Notes: generated by a model not told the origin, from the sequence alone. A stretch of DNA of 64,000 nucleotides from Longibacter salinarum (GCF_002554795.1 NZ_PDEQ01000004.1:369790-433789); one strand, 5' to 3'; positions 8,775-18,285 are shown, counted from the stretch's first letter. Made by a program: numbers and translations.

Positions 8775-9851
8775 ATGGCATCCACCCCCACTGAACTTAC
8801 GATTCAACTCCGCCCGGAGCGTCGCGTCGATGTGATCGATGTGAATCAACGCGTCCGGGAAATCTCCAGCGATTTCCTCGCGGAGCACCAGCGGGCCTTA
8901 TACTGCTCGCACCACACGACCGCGGGCTTCCTCGAGGAAACCATCTGCAATCGTCTCGGTCGGTGCGATGACTCGGTTCATCAGTTTCTGGAGCCGTTTC
9001 AGGAGCTCTTTCCATTTGGCGCCGAATACCGTCACGACCAGATGCATCTCCGGCGCGAGTTGAGCCCGGCTCAGCGCCAGTCCGAGCCTCGCAATGCGGA
9101 TTCGCACCTCACGTTTATCAGCTCGGGGCTCGAGAACTGTGTCACGTATCCGAGTGACCCTGCCCGACCGGTCTTCTTCATTGATCTGGATGGGATCAAC
9201 AAGGATAACCACGACCGCCGCGAGCGCACAACGACCGTTCTGGGGTACAACGACGAGCGCCTCGTCACGGAGTCGGAAATCGTGGTGCCGGTGTCCAGTC
9301 ACCCGATCGACTCGATCAGTCTCCGCGATCCGCGACTCGGCGTGTTCGACCAGCTTCACGAGCTGCTTGCCGAGCACGGTATCAAGCGTGGCCGTGTTCA
9401 CATCGATCTCGCCACGGACGAGACGCACGCGGGACTCACGGTCAATGAGTACGAGACGCTGCTCATGAAGCACGATCTGGCCGAGGTGCTCCGCGACCCG
9501 CTCCGCTTCATGGCCCGCAAAGGGCGCAACATGCTGCGCGACCCGGCCGCCGTCCCCGACAAGGTAAAAAATTACGCCAAGTACGACCTTGTCCGCCTCG
9601 TCAACCGCGTACTCGACACGCTCGGCCTTTCCGAGTCGCTCGTCGAACGCGTGATCGACAAATGCTTTGCCGTTCCAGCCGAACGATTCCTTCGCATGAA
9701 GCGCTCCGTCAGTCTGCTCGTGACGGAAGATGAGCGCAACGGTGAGGGTACAATCGTCCAGGGTCGATACCAGAGCCCGATCCTCGTGCAGTGGCGCAAA
9801 TCTCAGCCGGAGGCCCGCCGCCTGAACGTCAAGCTGACGCGCTTCGAGTAG
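8775..9851 (+). CDS. YjbQ/UPF0047-domain protein with a large C-terminal extension
   Basis: 358 residues, whereas stand-alone YjbQ proteins are about 130-140. The N-terminal part (1-230) contains YjbQ-like features: SSDFLAEHQRALYCSHHTTAGFLEE near the start (a His-His-Thr-Thr-Ala segment), and LTFISSGLENCVTYPS downstream, but with inserted sequence including VFFIDLDGINKDNHDRRERTT. The remainder (about 230-358) is a basic helical region I do not recognise (RDPLRFMARKGRNMLRDPAAVPDKVKNYAKYDLVRLVNRVLD). Some YjbQ proteins can replace thiamine-phosphate synthase, but activity here is untested. It converges with the carotenoid oxygenase gene. Confidence 0.6.
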   Translation: MASTPTELTIQLRPERRVDVIDVNQRVREISSDFLAEHQRALYCSHHTTAGFLEETICNRLGRCDDSVHQFLEPFQELFPFGAEYRHDQMHLRRELSPAQRQSEPRNADSHLTFISSGLENCVTYPSDPARPVFFIDLDGINKDNHDRRERTTTVLGYNDERLVTESEIVVPVSSHPIDSISLRDPRLGVFDQLHELLAEHGIKRGRVHIDLATDETHAGLTVNEYETLLMKHDLAEVLRDPLRFMARKGRNMLRDPAAVPDKVKNYAKYDLVRLVNRVLDTLGLSESLVERVIDKCFAVPAERFLRMKRSVSLLVTEDERNGEGTIVQGRYQSPILVQWRKSQPEARRLNVKLTRFE

Positions 9852-9888
9852 CGCACACGCACGAAATACATTTTATGCCAGCCAGTAC

Positions 9889-9927
9889 AGGGTTCGGGCC
9901 CCGATCCATCGGGACGCTCGAACCCTG
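9889..9927. terminator. Bidirectional terminator hairpin
   Basis: CAGGGTTCG (9889-9897) pairs with CGAACCCTG (9919-9927) between two convergent genes; a TTTT stretch lies close upstream (9872-9875) and ATCTATTTG follows. Confidence 0.6.
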
Positions 9928-9938
9928 ATCTATTTGCC

Positions 9939-11342
9939 TCAGATAAACTGGCCGTGGAAACCGAACGGGATCGCGTGAGGCACGGGTACGCGGGCAACTT
10001 CGGTAAACGTGTGAGCATCCAGGACCAGAAGGAAGGACCGATTCTCCTCCGGCTGGAAAACAACGGAAAGCACGACGCCGTAATCTTCCGCTCGCCCGTT
10101 TGGAGCGGGCACGAAGACCGGCTCTCCCGGATACGTGTCCGGGGCACGCCACGTCTCGGCCGCTCCCGTTTCCACATCGATCTTCACCAGCTGATCGGTG
10201 AAGTTGCCGATGTCATAGGCGCCTACCCCGTAGACGTAGCGGTACGTTCGGCCCTCTACTGCTCGATCATGCACGCGCGGCAATTCCAGCAGCGTATCAG
10301 AAATCGGTGTCGGACTCACGGACTTCGTCGTGCCCGCAAGCGGTAGACGATAGCGTTGAAGGCGTCCGACAGCCGGCGTCGGTTGGTCCGACTGTAGACG
10401 GTCGAGATACAACGCGTCGATAATACTCGCGTCGTCGTAGGTCACAACATCGCAGATTACCGAGTCGCCCTGCTCAAACGCGTTCACGTGATGAAAGGCA
10501 AACGCAGCTGGGGCTGAAATCCGCGTCACTTCCTCCCCATCCGATAGTCGGACGACCCGAAACCGGGTTCCTTCCTCCGGGACCCAGTTGTAGTTCTCGA
10601 TGAACGGCTTTCCCTCGAGCAAAAGATCCAGCGGGTTCACGCGGAGCGGCCACTCGGAGAGCACGGCGTACCTCTCCGTAACGGCGAAGCTATGCATGTA
10701 GCTCGGCCGATCCACGAATAGCGTCGCGCGAACCTCGCGCCGCCGGCTCCCCGGATCGACCGTGACAATATGGTATTGACACTGCCGCCCAAACGTGGCC
10801 ATGTACGTGGTCGTTCGCCCCGTGTCCGGGTGAACGTGCGGGTGGGCTGTCGTGACCTGGGCGTCGACATCATCCGCAAATTCGACCACGCCGACCGTCT
10901 CGAGGGTCTTCGGCTCAAATGCGACGGGTAGGGGCGTTTCCGTCATCGCCACCCACTGGCCCGCCACCTTTGCCACATTGATGGAGGCATTGTCTGTAAG
11001 CCGAGGCCGAAAAAGCGACATCACACGGCCGAAAATCGAACGACACGGATCCGTGCCAAACTCCGCTCGAGAGATCCGACCTTTCTTCAGCGCCTCACGC
11101 CGAGCGTTTGATTCCAAAAAACGGTTCCGGTATCCAACCTTACCATCTTCGATCTGAAACGCATGTAGCATTGCCAGACCATCGAACCAGTGGTTGTACG
11201 TATCCTCCCCCACCTCGAACTGCGCGGGCCCATTACGTATCAGGGTGCCTTCAATCCAATCCGGCAGGTGCCCTTCAATCGACAGTTCCTCGACGGCTAT
11301 TTCGTTGCGCAGGCTCTGAAATCCGCTGGAGAAGGCCATCAT
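9939..11342 (-). CDS. Carotenoid oxygenase (RPE65/BCO family)
   Basis: 467 residues, full length for the family. The four iron-binding His regions are all present: TAHPHVHP (167-171), SYMHSF (His217), FAFHHVNAF (284-285) and C-terminal GFHGQF (His463). Family signatures GTLIRNGPAQFEVG, YNHWFDGLAMLHAF and PGEPVFVPAP are also visible. These enzymes split carotenoids or apocarotenoids; some bacterial members (Blh, Diox1) produce retinal. No rhodopsin or carotenoid biosynthesis gene lies in the window, so the substrate is inferred only. There is no signal peptide, so it is probably cytosolic or membrane-associated. Confidence 0.88.
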   Translation of the reverse strand: MMAFSSGFQSLRNEIAVEELSIEGHLPDWIEGTLIRNGPAQFEVGEDTYNHWFDGLAMLHAFQIEDGKVGYRNRFLESNARREALKKGRISRAEFGTDPCRSIFGRVMSLFRPRLTDNASINVAKVAGQWVAMTETPLPVAFEPKTLETVGVVEFADDVDAQVTTAHPHVHPDTGRTTTYMATFGRQCQYHIVTVDPGSRRREVRATLFVDRPSYMHSFAVTERYAVLSEWPLRVNPLDLLLEGKPFIENYNWVPEEGTRFRVVRLSDGEEVTRISAPAAFAFHHVNAFEQGDSVICDVVTYDDASIIDALYLDRLQSDQPTPAVGRLQRYRLPLAGTTKSVSPTPISDTLLELPRVHDRAVEGRTYRYVYGVGAYDIGNFTDQLVKIDVETGAAETWRAPDTYPGEPVFVPAPNGRAEDYGVVLSVVFQPEENRSFLLVLDAHTFTEVARVPVPHAIPFGFHGQFI

Positions 11343-11618
11343 GCTCGAGAGTAGAATGAATAGAGTTCAGAGAATGGCCGCCCGCCTCGCATCGAATCAA
11401 ACGCCGACCCGCCGGTTCGTCCCCGCCTCCGCACAACATTGACGGTGGTTACGATGTGGGGACTTCCATCTGGAAGGCGCCGATCGCCAGTCCATGCAAC
11501 GAACAAGCCCGGTCGACCACGGTCCAATCGACCCGTGGCTGGAAAGATCAAACCCACGTACGGAGTCTGAAGTTCAGGCGCGCTGCCGCCTCGCTGCACA
11601 GTGAATCTATACGATGAG
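11343..11618. other. Intergenic region, nothing specific seen
   Basis: About 275 bp upstream of the carotenoid oxygenase and next to a dispersed repeat. It probably holds that gene's promoter. The ORF of 102 codons running through it on the minus strand begins inside the repeat and has no family pattern. Confidence 0.4.
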
Positions 11619-11797
11619 AACCTGTTTGCCGGACAGCCTTCGGCCATCCAAAGGTACAGACCTCCCGACGGTCGGTGCTAGCAACACCAGGCTTGGTTAA
11701 TCTTTCGCACCATGTCTATTGCGTCATTGCGAGAGGATTTAGTGATAGACATGAATGGCTACGCCCACTTTTTCACGCTGCATCCGCCAAACAGGTT
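11619..11797 (-). repeat. Dispersed 155-200 bp repeat, copy A
   Basis: Bounded by AACCTGTTTGCCGGAC on the left and CCGCCAAACAGGTT on the right, an imperfect inverted pair. In reverse complement the interior aligns with copies D and E (AGACATGGTGCG, GATTAACCAAGCC, GACCGTCGGGAGGTC, GGCCGAAGGCTG). The right end touches the proposed ATG (11798) of the ABC ATPase gene. Confidence 0.75.
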
Positions 11798-12535
11798 ATG
11801 GATCTTTCTCCCTCTCCCGCTTCCTCCATGTCTACGTCTACAGACGGAGGTCTTGTCTTGCTCGACGGCATCACAAAGTCCTTCCAGGAAGGCGAGCATG
11901 AGCGAACGGTCCTGCGCGACCTGCATGCGGAAATCCAGTCTGGCGAATTTGTCGTGCTTATGGGTCGGAGCGGAGCCGGTAAAAGCACGCTCCTGAACCT
12001 GATCAGCGGCATCGACCTTCCCACGAGCGGTCGCGTCGTGATCGGCGATACCGACCTCACCACCCTATCGGAGACGGAGCGAACGCTGTTTCGGCGAGAG
12101 CATATCGGGTTCATCTTCCAGTCGTTCAACCTCATCTCGACACTTACCGTTGCGGAAAACATCACGTTGCCGCTCGAACTTGCCGGCCGAGGTGATGACA
12201 AGGAGCGCGCCATGGATGTGCTAGATCGCGTCGGACTTGCCGACCGGGCGGACAGTTTCCCGGATCTGCTGTCAGGAGGCGAACAGCAACGCGTTGCCCT
12301 CGCTCGCGCGCTGGCTGCCGATCCGCTCCTCATCCTTGCCGACGAACCGACAGGCAACCTTGACTACGAAACCGGGGAACAGGTCATGGACGTGCTGACG
12401 GAGCTCGTGCGCGACTACGGGAAAACCATCCTGATCGCGACGCACGATCGCACGCTCATCGCTGAGGCAGACCGCTGCCTCACACTTCACGGCGGGCAGC
12501 TTCAAGATGGCGTTCCGGACTTCGTGGAAGACTGA
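11798..12535 (+). CDS. ABC transporter ATP-binding protein (LolD/MacB/AttE type)
   Basis: About 245 residues from the ATG at 11798; another ATG at 11828 is also possible, and the longer frame to 11675 runs through a repeat and is unlikely. Walker [11 protein letters not shown]-loop FIFQSFNL, signature [15 protein letters not shown], Walker [13 protein letters not shown] and the H-loop IATHD are all present. The N-D-L-type ending and lack of any extra domain fit the FtsX-permease partner class. The permease gene starts 51 bp downstream, with only a heptamer array between, so the two should be co-transcribed. Confidence 0.93.
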   Translation: MDLSPSPASSMSTSTDGGLVLLDGITKSFQEGEHERTVLRDLHAEIQSGEFVVLMGRSGAGKSTLLNLISGIDLPTSGRVVIGDTDLTTLSETERTLFRREHIGFIFQSFNLISTLTVAENITLPLELAGRGDDKERAMDVLDRVGLADRADSFPDLLSGGEQQRVALARALAADPLLILADEPTGNLDYETGEQVMDVLTELVRDYGKTILIATHDRTLIAEADRCLTLHGGQLQDGVPDFVED

Positions 12536-12543
12536 CAACCCAG

Positions 12544-12578
12544 CCCTTCGCACTTCGACCTTTGCACTTCGCCCTTCG
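12544..12578. repeat. 7-bp degenerate tandem array (CCTTCGC type)
   Basis: Five in-register heptamers (CCCTTCG, CACTTCG, ACCTTTG, CACTTCG, CCCTTCG) fill the gap between the ABC ATPase stop and the permease GTG start. Confidence 0.7.
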
Positions 12579-12586
12579 ATTCCCCC

Positions 12587-15154
12587 GTGCGTCTTCTTCC
12601 GAAATCGAGTCTCCGGTACCTGCTGCGCCACCCGCTGTTGATGGGCCTCTCCGTGCTGGGCGTCGCGCTCGGTGTGGCCGTCGTCGTCGCTATCGACCTC
12701 GCCAACACGAGCGCCGCGCGCGCCTTCGAGCTATCGGCGGAAACCGTCACGGGCAAGGCAACCCATCAGGTCGTGGGCGCTGCGGGAGCACTTGACGACT
12801 CCGTGTATCGATCACTGCGCGTCGATGCGGGTGTCGAAAAATCTGCTCCGGTCGTGGAGGGCTATGCGAAACTCGCGGCAGATACGGCATCGGCCACCGT
12901 CGATGCCGAGTCGCGTACCATGCAGGTACTGGGAATCGACCCGTTCGCCGAAGCCCCGTTCCGCCCCTTTGTTGCAACGGGCACGCGGGCTCTTGCCCTC
13001 AGCGATTTTATCGGTGCCGAGACCGCGCTTCTCTCCGCCCCGACGGCGCGCTCAATGGGCCTGGCCGCCGGCGACACGCTCCGGCTCGAAATTGAAGGGG
13101 TCGTCCATCGACTCGTGCTCGCTGGCCTGGTCCAGCCGGAAGACGAGCGGACACGCCGGGCCACGGCGAACCTTTTGATCACGGACATCTCGACGGCTCA
13201 GAACCTATTCGAGCTCGACGCACAGATCAGCCGCATCGACCTGATCGTACCGGATACGCGAGCGGGATCGGAAGAACTGGACCGGATCCGCAGCGCCCTC
13301 CCCGGCGGAGCACAAGTACGGCGTTCCGAGTCACGCACGCAGACCGTGGAGCAGATGACGCGAGCGTTCGAGCTCAACCTGACGGCCCTCAGCCTACTTG
13401 CACTCGTCGTCGGTGCCTTTCTCATCTACAACACGATGACCTTCTCGGTCGTGCAGCGCCGTGGGCTGATCGGGCGACTCCGCGCACTGGGCGTGACCCG
13501 GAGACAAATCTTCGGCGTCGTCATCGGGGAGGCCTTTCTGCTTGGACTGGCGGGCACCATCATCGGGCTGCTGATGGGCATCGCGATGGCATTCGGGCTC
13601 GTGCAGCTCATCACGCGCGCCATCAACGATCTGTACTTCGTCGTCAATGTCCGGGAGCTCACGATCGCCCCGTTCACGCTCGTGAAGGGCGCCGTTCTCG
13701 GCATCGGAACGACGGTAGTAGCCGCTCTCGCCCCGGCCCGAGAGGCAACGAATGCACCGGTCAGCACGGTCCTCCGACGGTCGACGCAGGAGAGCGGCAT
13801 TCAGGATCTCGCCCCCCGCCTCGCCCTTGCGGGAGCGGCGCTGGGTGCTGTCAGCGGTGCTCTTTTGCTGATCCCGACACGGAGTATCATCGTCGGCTAC
13901 ATCTCGCTCCTCCTGGTGCTCGTCGCAGCGGCTCTGATCACGCCGATGTTCGTCCTCGCCGCCTCGAGAATCGCCCGCCCCATCCTCGGACGATTCGCTG
14001 GAGTCATCGGCCGGATGGCTTCACGTGGCGTTGCAACCACGCTCAGCCGCACGGGCGTCGCCATCGCAGCGCTTACCATCGCCATCGCCTCTACTGTCGG
14101 CGTCGGCGTCATGATCGACAGCTTTCGCGGAACGGTCGTGACGTGGCTCACACAGTCGCTTCAGGCCGACGTGTACGTGCAACCGCCGAGCCTCGTCTTC
14201 CGGCGCTCGGACGCGTCGCTTCAACCCGGCGTCGTGGACACACTCCGCTCGATGGACGGCGTGTCAAGCGCCCATTCGGTACGCCGAACCGAAGTCCAGA
14301 GCGAGGACGGATCCAGCGAACTTGTCGCAATTGAGATGGGCCCAAGCACACCAGATATCTACCGCTTTAAGTCTGGCGATCCAGACGAGATCTGGCCAGA
14401 CTTCGACACAGGCAACTTCGTCCTGGTGTCTGAACCCTACAGCTACAAGTATCGTGTCGGTGTGGGCGATACGTTGCGCCTCCAGACGGACCGTGGCCCC
14501 ACGCAATTTCCGATTCGAGGCGTGTATTACGACTACGGCTCTGACATTGGTGTCGTGATGATGAGCCGGCAGACATACACGCGTTACTACGACGATAGCG
14601 GCTACTCCGGCATCGCGCTCTACCTTGAGGAAGGCATCGACCCCGATACGATCATTCCAAACATGCGCTCGGCCGTCGCCGGTATGCAGGACGTGTTTAT
14701 CCGGTCGAATCGGGCCTTACGCCAGACGTCGCTGGAGATATTCGACCGCACATTCACGATCACGACGGTTCTACGGCTTCTCGCTATACTGGTCGCGTTC
14801 ATCGGCGTGCTGAGTGCGCTCATGGCCCTGGAACTGGAGCGATCGCGGGAACTGGGGGTTCTGCGCGCGACGGGCATGACGCCGGGACAGGTCGGACGAT
14901 ACGTGACCCTCCAGACGGGACTCATGGGCCTGATCGCCGGACTCGCGTCGCTCCCACTCGGCTACGCCCTCGCGTACGTGCTCGTCTATGTCATCAACAA
15001 ACGGTCCTTTGGCTGGACGCTGCAGTTGGAGGTCCCGCCAGAGGTGTTGCTTCAAGCCGTCGGACTCGCCGTCGTCGCCGCCGTCCTCGCGGGCATCTAT
15101 CCCGCATACAAGATGGCGAACACGTCCCCCTCGACCGCACTCCGAGAGGAATAA
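12587..15154 (+). CDS. FtsX/MacB-type ABC permease, fused double unit (AttFG-like)
   Basis: 855 residues from a GTG start. An N-terminal membrane anchor (about 17-37) leads to a periplasmic MacB-like domain, then an FtsX core with three segments (about 260-390, including LALVVGAFLIYNTMTFSVVQRR and GEAFLLGLAGTIIGLL), central membrane segments (about 410-520), a second periplasmic domain and a final FtsX core (about 720-850, LALELERSRELGVLRATGMTP). Two complete halves in one chain is the layout of fused AttF-AttG permeases. It pairs with the ATPase just upstream; an AttH-like gene lies 3.4 kb further on. The likely role is export or extraction of a lipid or lipophilic substrate. Confidence 0.88.
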   Translation: MRLLPKSSLRYLLRHPLLMGLSVLGVALGVAVVVAIDLANTSAARAFELSAETVTGKATHQVVGAAGALDDSVYRSLRVDAGVEKSAPVVEGYAKLAADTASATVDAESRTMQVLGIDPFAEAPFRPFVATGTRALALSDFIGAETALLSAPTARSMGLAAGDTLRLEIEGVVHRLVLAGLVQPEDERTRRATANLLITDISTAQNLFELDAQISRIDLIVPDTRAGSEELDRIRSALPGGAQVRRSESRTQTVEQMTRAFELNLTALSLLALVVGAFLIYNTMTFSVVQRRGLIGRLRALGVTRRQIFGVVIGEAFLLGLAGTIIGLLMGIAMAFGLVQLITRAINDLYFVVNVRELTIAPFTLVKGAVLGIGTTVVAALAPAREATNAPVSTVLRRSTQESGIQDLAPRLALAGAALGAVSGALLLIPTRSIIVGYISLLLVLVAAALITPMFVLAASRIARPILGRFAGVIGRMASRGVATTLSRTGVAIAALTIAIASTVGVGVMIDSFRGTVVTWLTQSLQADVYVQPPSLVFRRSDASLQPGVVDTLRSMDGVSSAHSVRRTEVQSEDGSSELVAIEMGPSTPDIYRFKSGDPDEIWPDFDTGNFVLVSEPYSYKYRVGVGDTLRLQTDRGPTQFPIRGVYYDYGSDIGVVMMSRQTYTRYYDDSGYSGIALYLEEGIDPDTIIPNMRSAVAGMQDVFIRSNRALRQTSLEIFDRTFTITTVLRLLAILVAFIGVLSALMALELERSRELGVLRATGMTPGQVGRYVTLQTGLMGLIAGLASLPLGYALAYVLVYVINKRSFGWTLQLEVPPEVLLQAVGLAVVAAVLAGIYPAYKMANTSPSTALREE

Positions 15155-15155
15155 A

Positions 15156-15187
15156 AGTTCAGCGTTCAGGGTTCAGGGTTCAAAGTT
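15156..15187. repeat. 7-bp degenerate tandem array (GGTTCAG type)
   Basis: AGTTCAG, CGTTCAG, GGTTCAG, GGTTCAA in register, starting 2 bp after the permease stop codon. Confidence 0.75.
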
Positions 15188-15253
15188 GGAGGCGTTGCAT
15201 CTCCGATCACGGTAGACGCCCCGTTTGTCATCGAGCTGATCCCCTTCGCTCTC

Positions 15254-15315
15254 ACACCCTCACACTTCCACACCTCGACACTTTCACACGTCCACACTTC
15301 CATACGTCCACACCC
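15254..15315. repeat. 8-bp degenerate tandem array (ACACTTCC type)
   Basis: Seven complete octamers plus a partial one, all beginning ACAC or ATAC (ACACCCTC, ACACTTCC, ACACCTCG, ACACTTTC, ACACGTCC, ACACTTCC, ATACGTCC). The clearest octamer array in the window. Confidence 0.85.
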
Positions 15316-15319
15316 AACA

Positions 15320-15355
15320 GGAAAACGCCGATGCCCTGAAAGAGGCACCGGCGTT
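15320..15355 (-). terminator. Terminator of the M16 peptidase gene
   Basis: Read on the minus strand, AACGCCG (15355-15349) pairs with CGGCGTT (15330-15324), extended by an inner GCC/GGC, and is followed by a TTTTCC tract. It lies 33 bp past the stop codon. Confidence 0.7.
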
Positions 15356-15387
15356 CCGGTTTAGCTACACCGGTATGAGAGAGACGG

Positions 15388-18285
15388 TCACTTCTCTCCA
15401 GCTTCCGTGGACGCCTCACCGTCAGACGTCTCAGCATTCGCTTCGAAATCTTCCGGGTAGAGGACGACCTGGTAGTAGCGGTTCTCGTTCAGGTACGACT
15501 GCGCGGTCTGTGCCACCGTCTCCGGCGTACTACTCGACACCAGCTCCTCGTAGCGATAGATGTCGAGCGGCTCCACGCTTTCCGTCGTGAAGGCCTGGTC
15601 CAGGGCGCTGACCCAGAAGCTGTTGGTCTCCATTGCCGTTTCGCGGCTGCGGCGCTGCTGCTCCTGCACCTTGGCGATATCATCAGCGGTCACACCACCG
15701 GTTCGGACCGAATCAATCTCCGCTTTCGCGGCAGCGAGCAGATCCGCCGCCCGGTCGGGGTCGCAGACGAAACTGACCGTGAAGCTGTAGCGATTGTACG
15801 GCGGGCCGGTCGTGTTGTCGCGGACGCCGACGTTGTACGTGCCGCCTCGCTTCTCCCGGAGCTCCTCGCGGAGCTTGATCGAGAGCACATCGCTCAGCGT
15901 CGTCAGCGCGTGGCGATTCTCACGCGTGTACTCGATGTCGCCGTTGTACGTGAGCAGAACAATCGACCGCTGTCCCTGCCCGGCACGGACCTCAGCTTCG
16001 ACCACGTCATTCGGCGGAGCCGGCGTGACCGCACGAACCTCGTCCGTACGCTCGATCGTCGGCAGCGTGCCCAGATAGGTTCGGGCAAATTGAGCGAGAG
16101 AATCGGTCGGGACGTTGCCCGCGAACGTGAATGTAAAGTCGCTGGCATCAGCGAATCGCGTTCGGTAATACCCGAGAAGTGAATCGGCTATGAGCGCCTC
16201 AACCTCAGCGATCTCGGGCGGGCTGACGCGCGGATGGTTGTCGTATACCTTCGCCACCAGCGTGTCCTGCAAAGCCGCGGTCGGGGTTGCCGAGCGGTTC
16301 TTCAGCCGGGCCGTGAGTTGCTGCTTAAACGACTGCAGCGCATTTGCATCGATACGGGGCGCGGTCGCATACGAATGGATGAGCTGGAACATCGTCTCCA
16401 GATCCTGCGGCGAGGCCGACCCGTTCATGCCTTCGTCTCGGCTCGAAATATACGGGCTCACACTCACCGACTTGCCCTGCAGGTACTTCTTGAGCGCCGT
16501 GTTGTCAAACGGACCGACACCGCTCTGCCGAACAACGTTTGGCGCAAAGCGCATGGACCGGTACGCATCGTCGCTGATCGTGGATGCGCCGCCGGGACTC
16601 GTAGCCGTGAATCGGATCTCGTCGTCCTTGAACTCGGTCGGCTTGTGGACAACAGTGACGCCATTTTCCAGTGTCCACACCGTCGTTCCCAGTGTATCGA
16701 TCGTCTCCGTAGACTTGAGGCCTGCCGGCTCTGGAATGTCGGCCATCAGCGGGACGTCAGACATTTCATCCTCGTACGGCTCGACGTCCTTCGTCCGAAC
16801 CCGGTCGAGGACCGCAGCGAGTGTATCCTCCGACGGTGGCTCAAGGCCTTCCTTCTCAGGCATCTGGACAAGCACCGCACGGTTTCGGTCGGCCACGATG
16901 GTCGACGTCACGGCATTCACGTCTGCGAGCGTGATCGTCGGCATGATCTCTTTCGCCAACTCGTACTCCGTCTCGATCCCTGGCGCAGATTCGCCGGTCA
17001 GGAAAAGTTGGACGTACTGCTGCGCGAGAGACTGCGACGGTATATTTTCGCGCTCATTGTACGACGTTTCGTACGACCGAAGTAGATCCCGCTTCTGCCG
17101 GATCAACTCCGAGTCGGTGAAGCCGTGCTGGCGAATGCGCGTGGCCTCCGTGAGGAGCGCCTCCATGCCGGCGACGATGCTATCTTCCGGCACCTGAGCC
17201 TGGAGTCCGTACCCTTTCATCGGGCGAGCGAGTGTAAAGTTGAAGCCGCCCGCACCAAGAAACGGGGCGTCGCCGGACTGCGCCTTCTCAGACAACCGGG
17301 CGTTCAGCATGCTGAAGAATAGCCGCTCCTTGAGCATCCGGCGAAAGTCTGCTTTCGACCGAACGGGTTGCGCGTCGGTCTTGAAGATGGTCGCAACGCT
17401 CGAAACCGGATACTCCGGATCGGTGACGACGGCATACTTCGTATCCTCGTGCGCTGGGACATCGTATCTTTTCCGCTCCTGTGGATCGCTCGGGGATTCA
17501 AAGTCCGAGAACCGGTCGCGGATCATCGTTTCCAGCATATCCGGATCCATGTCGCCGACCGCTATGATCGCCATGAGATCGGGACGGTACCACGTTTCGT
17601 AATAATCGCGGACCTCGCTGTACGGTGCGTTTTTGACCACAGACGTATCGCCAATCGGGAGGCGATCAGCATAACGGGAGCCAGCGAAAAGCGTCGACAC
17701 AATGTCGTCTTGCATGCGACCCTGCGCCGTCTCCTGGCTCTGGCGCCACTCTTCGATGACGACGCCGCGTTCTTTGTCGATCTCTTCCTCGGAAAGCGTC
17801 GCACGGGACGCCCAGTCTCGCAGCACCATGAACGACGTCTTCACCAACTCGAGACTATCGGTTGGCACACGCAGTTTGTAAACCGTCTCATCGAAGCTTG
17901 TGTACGCGTTCACATCGGGACCGAACTCCATGCCCGTACGCTCGAGAAAATCGATCAGCTTTTGCTCCTCAAAATTTTCCGTGCCGTTGAACAGCATGTG
18001 CTCGAGAAAATGAGCGAGCCCGCGCTGGGCATCCGTTTCGAGTATCGAGCCTGCGTTCAGTGCAAGCCGGAGCTGGAGACGATCTTCCGGCTCGTCATTC
18101 TGTCGGATGTAGAAGCGCATTCCGTTGTCGAGCGTCCCGGTTCGAACGGCCGGGTCGACCGGTAGAGCCTCTTCGGACGTATCAGCGTCAGCCTGCTGCG
18201 CCTGGGCAAAGGGGCTCCATGCAAGAAGCATGAGAAGCACCGCACCAAGAGCAAGCCGACTGATGGATCGTAATGATGATCGCAT
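15388..18285 (-). CDS. Periplasmic M16-family zinc peptidase, two-unit (PqqL-like)
   Basis: 965 residues from the ATG at 18285, which opens with a signal peptide (SLRSISRLALGAVLLMLLAW, cleavage near AQA-QQ). An upstream in-frame ATG at 18357 would bury the signal. The inverted zinc motif HFLEH is at 92-96 with the distal Glu in GVVIEEWR. A second, non-catalytic M16 unit occupies the C-terminal half (GNVPTDSLAQFARTYLGTLP, MFQLIHSYATAPRIDANAL). The length fits the 930-980 residue PqqL/processing-peptidase class. It lies on the opposite strand between the ABC permease and AttH-like genes, separating two genes that are usually neighbours. Confidence 0.9.
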   Translation of the reverse strand: MRSSLRSISRLALGAVLLMLLAWSPFAQAQQADADTSEEALPVDPAVRTGTLDNGMRFYIRQNDEPEDRLQLRLALNAGSILETDAQRGLAHFLEHMLFNGTENFEEQKLIDFLERTGMEFGPDVNAYTSFDETVYKLRVPTDSLELVKTSFMVLRDWASRATLSEEEIDKERGVVIEEWRQSQETAQGRMQDDIVSTLFAGSRYADRLPIGDTSVVKNAPYSEVRDYYETWYRPDLMAIIAVGDMDPDMLETMIRDRFSDFESPSDPQERKRYDVPAHEDTKYAVVTDPEYPVSSVATIFKTDAQPVRSKADFRRMLKERLFFSMLNARLSEKAQSGDAPFLGAGGFNFTLARPMKGYGLQAQVPEDSIVAGMEALLTEATRIRQHGFTDSELIRQKRDLLRSYETSYNERENIPSQSLAQQYVQLFLTGESAPGIETEYELAKEIMPTITLADVNAVTSTIVADRNRAVLVQMPEKEGLEPPSEDTLAAVLDRVRTKDVEPYEDEMSDVPLMADIPEPAGLKSTETIDTLGTTVWTLENGVTVVHKPTEFKDDEIRFTATSPGGASTISDDAYRSMRFAPNVVRQSGVGPFDNTALKKYLQGKSVSVSPYISSRDEGMNGSASPQDLETMFQLIHSYATAPRIDANALQSFKQQLTARLKNRSATPTAALQDTLVAKVYDNHPRVSPPEIAEVEALIADSLLGYYRTRFADASDFTFTFAGNVPTDSLAQFARTYLGTLPTIERTDEVRAVTPAPPNDVVEAEVRAGQGQRSIVLLTYNGDIEYTRENRHALTTLSDVLSIKLREELREKRGGTYNVGVRDNTTGPPYNRYSFTVSFVCDPDRAADLLAAAKAEIDSVRTGGVTADDIAKVQEQQRRSRETAMETNSFWVSALDQAFTTESVEPLDIYRYEELVSSSTPETVAQTAQSYLNENRYYQVVLYPEDFEANAETSDGEASTEAGEK

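Noticed and set aside
11339..11647. 102-codon minus-strand ORF upstream of the carotenoid oxygenase
   Set aside because: Starts inside the dispersed repeat; the same reading (AEGCPxNRF) arises in other copies merely because the repeat is conserved.
15254..15315. 8-bp arrays as CRISPR or telomere-like repeats
   Set aside because: Units are degenerate, short and spacer-free, and occur at many gene borders rather than at one locus.
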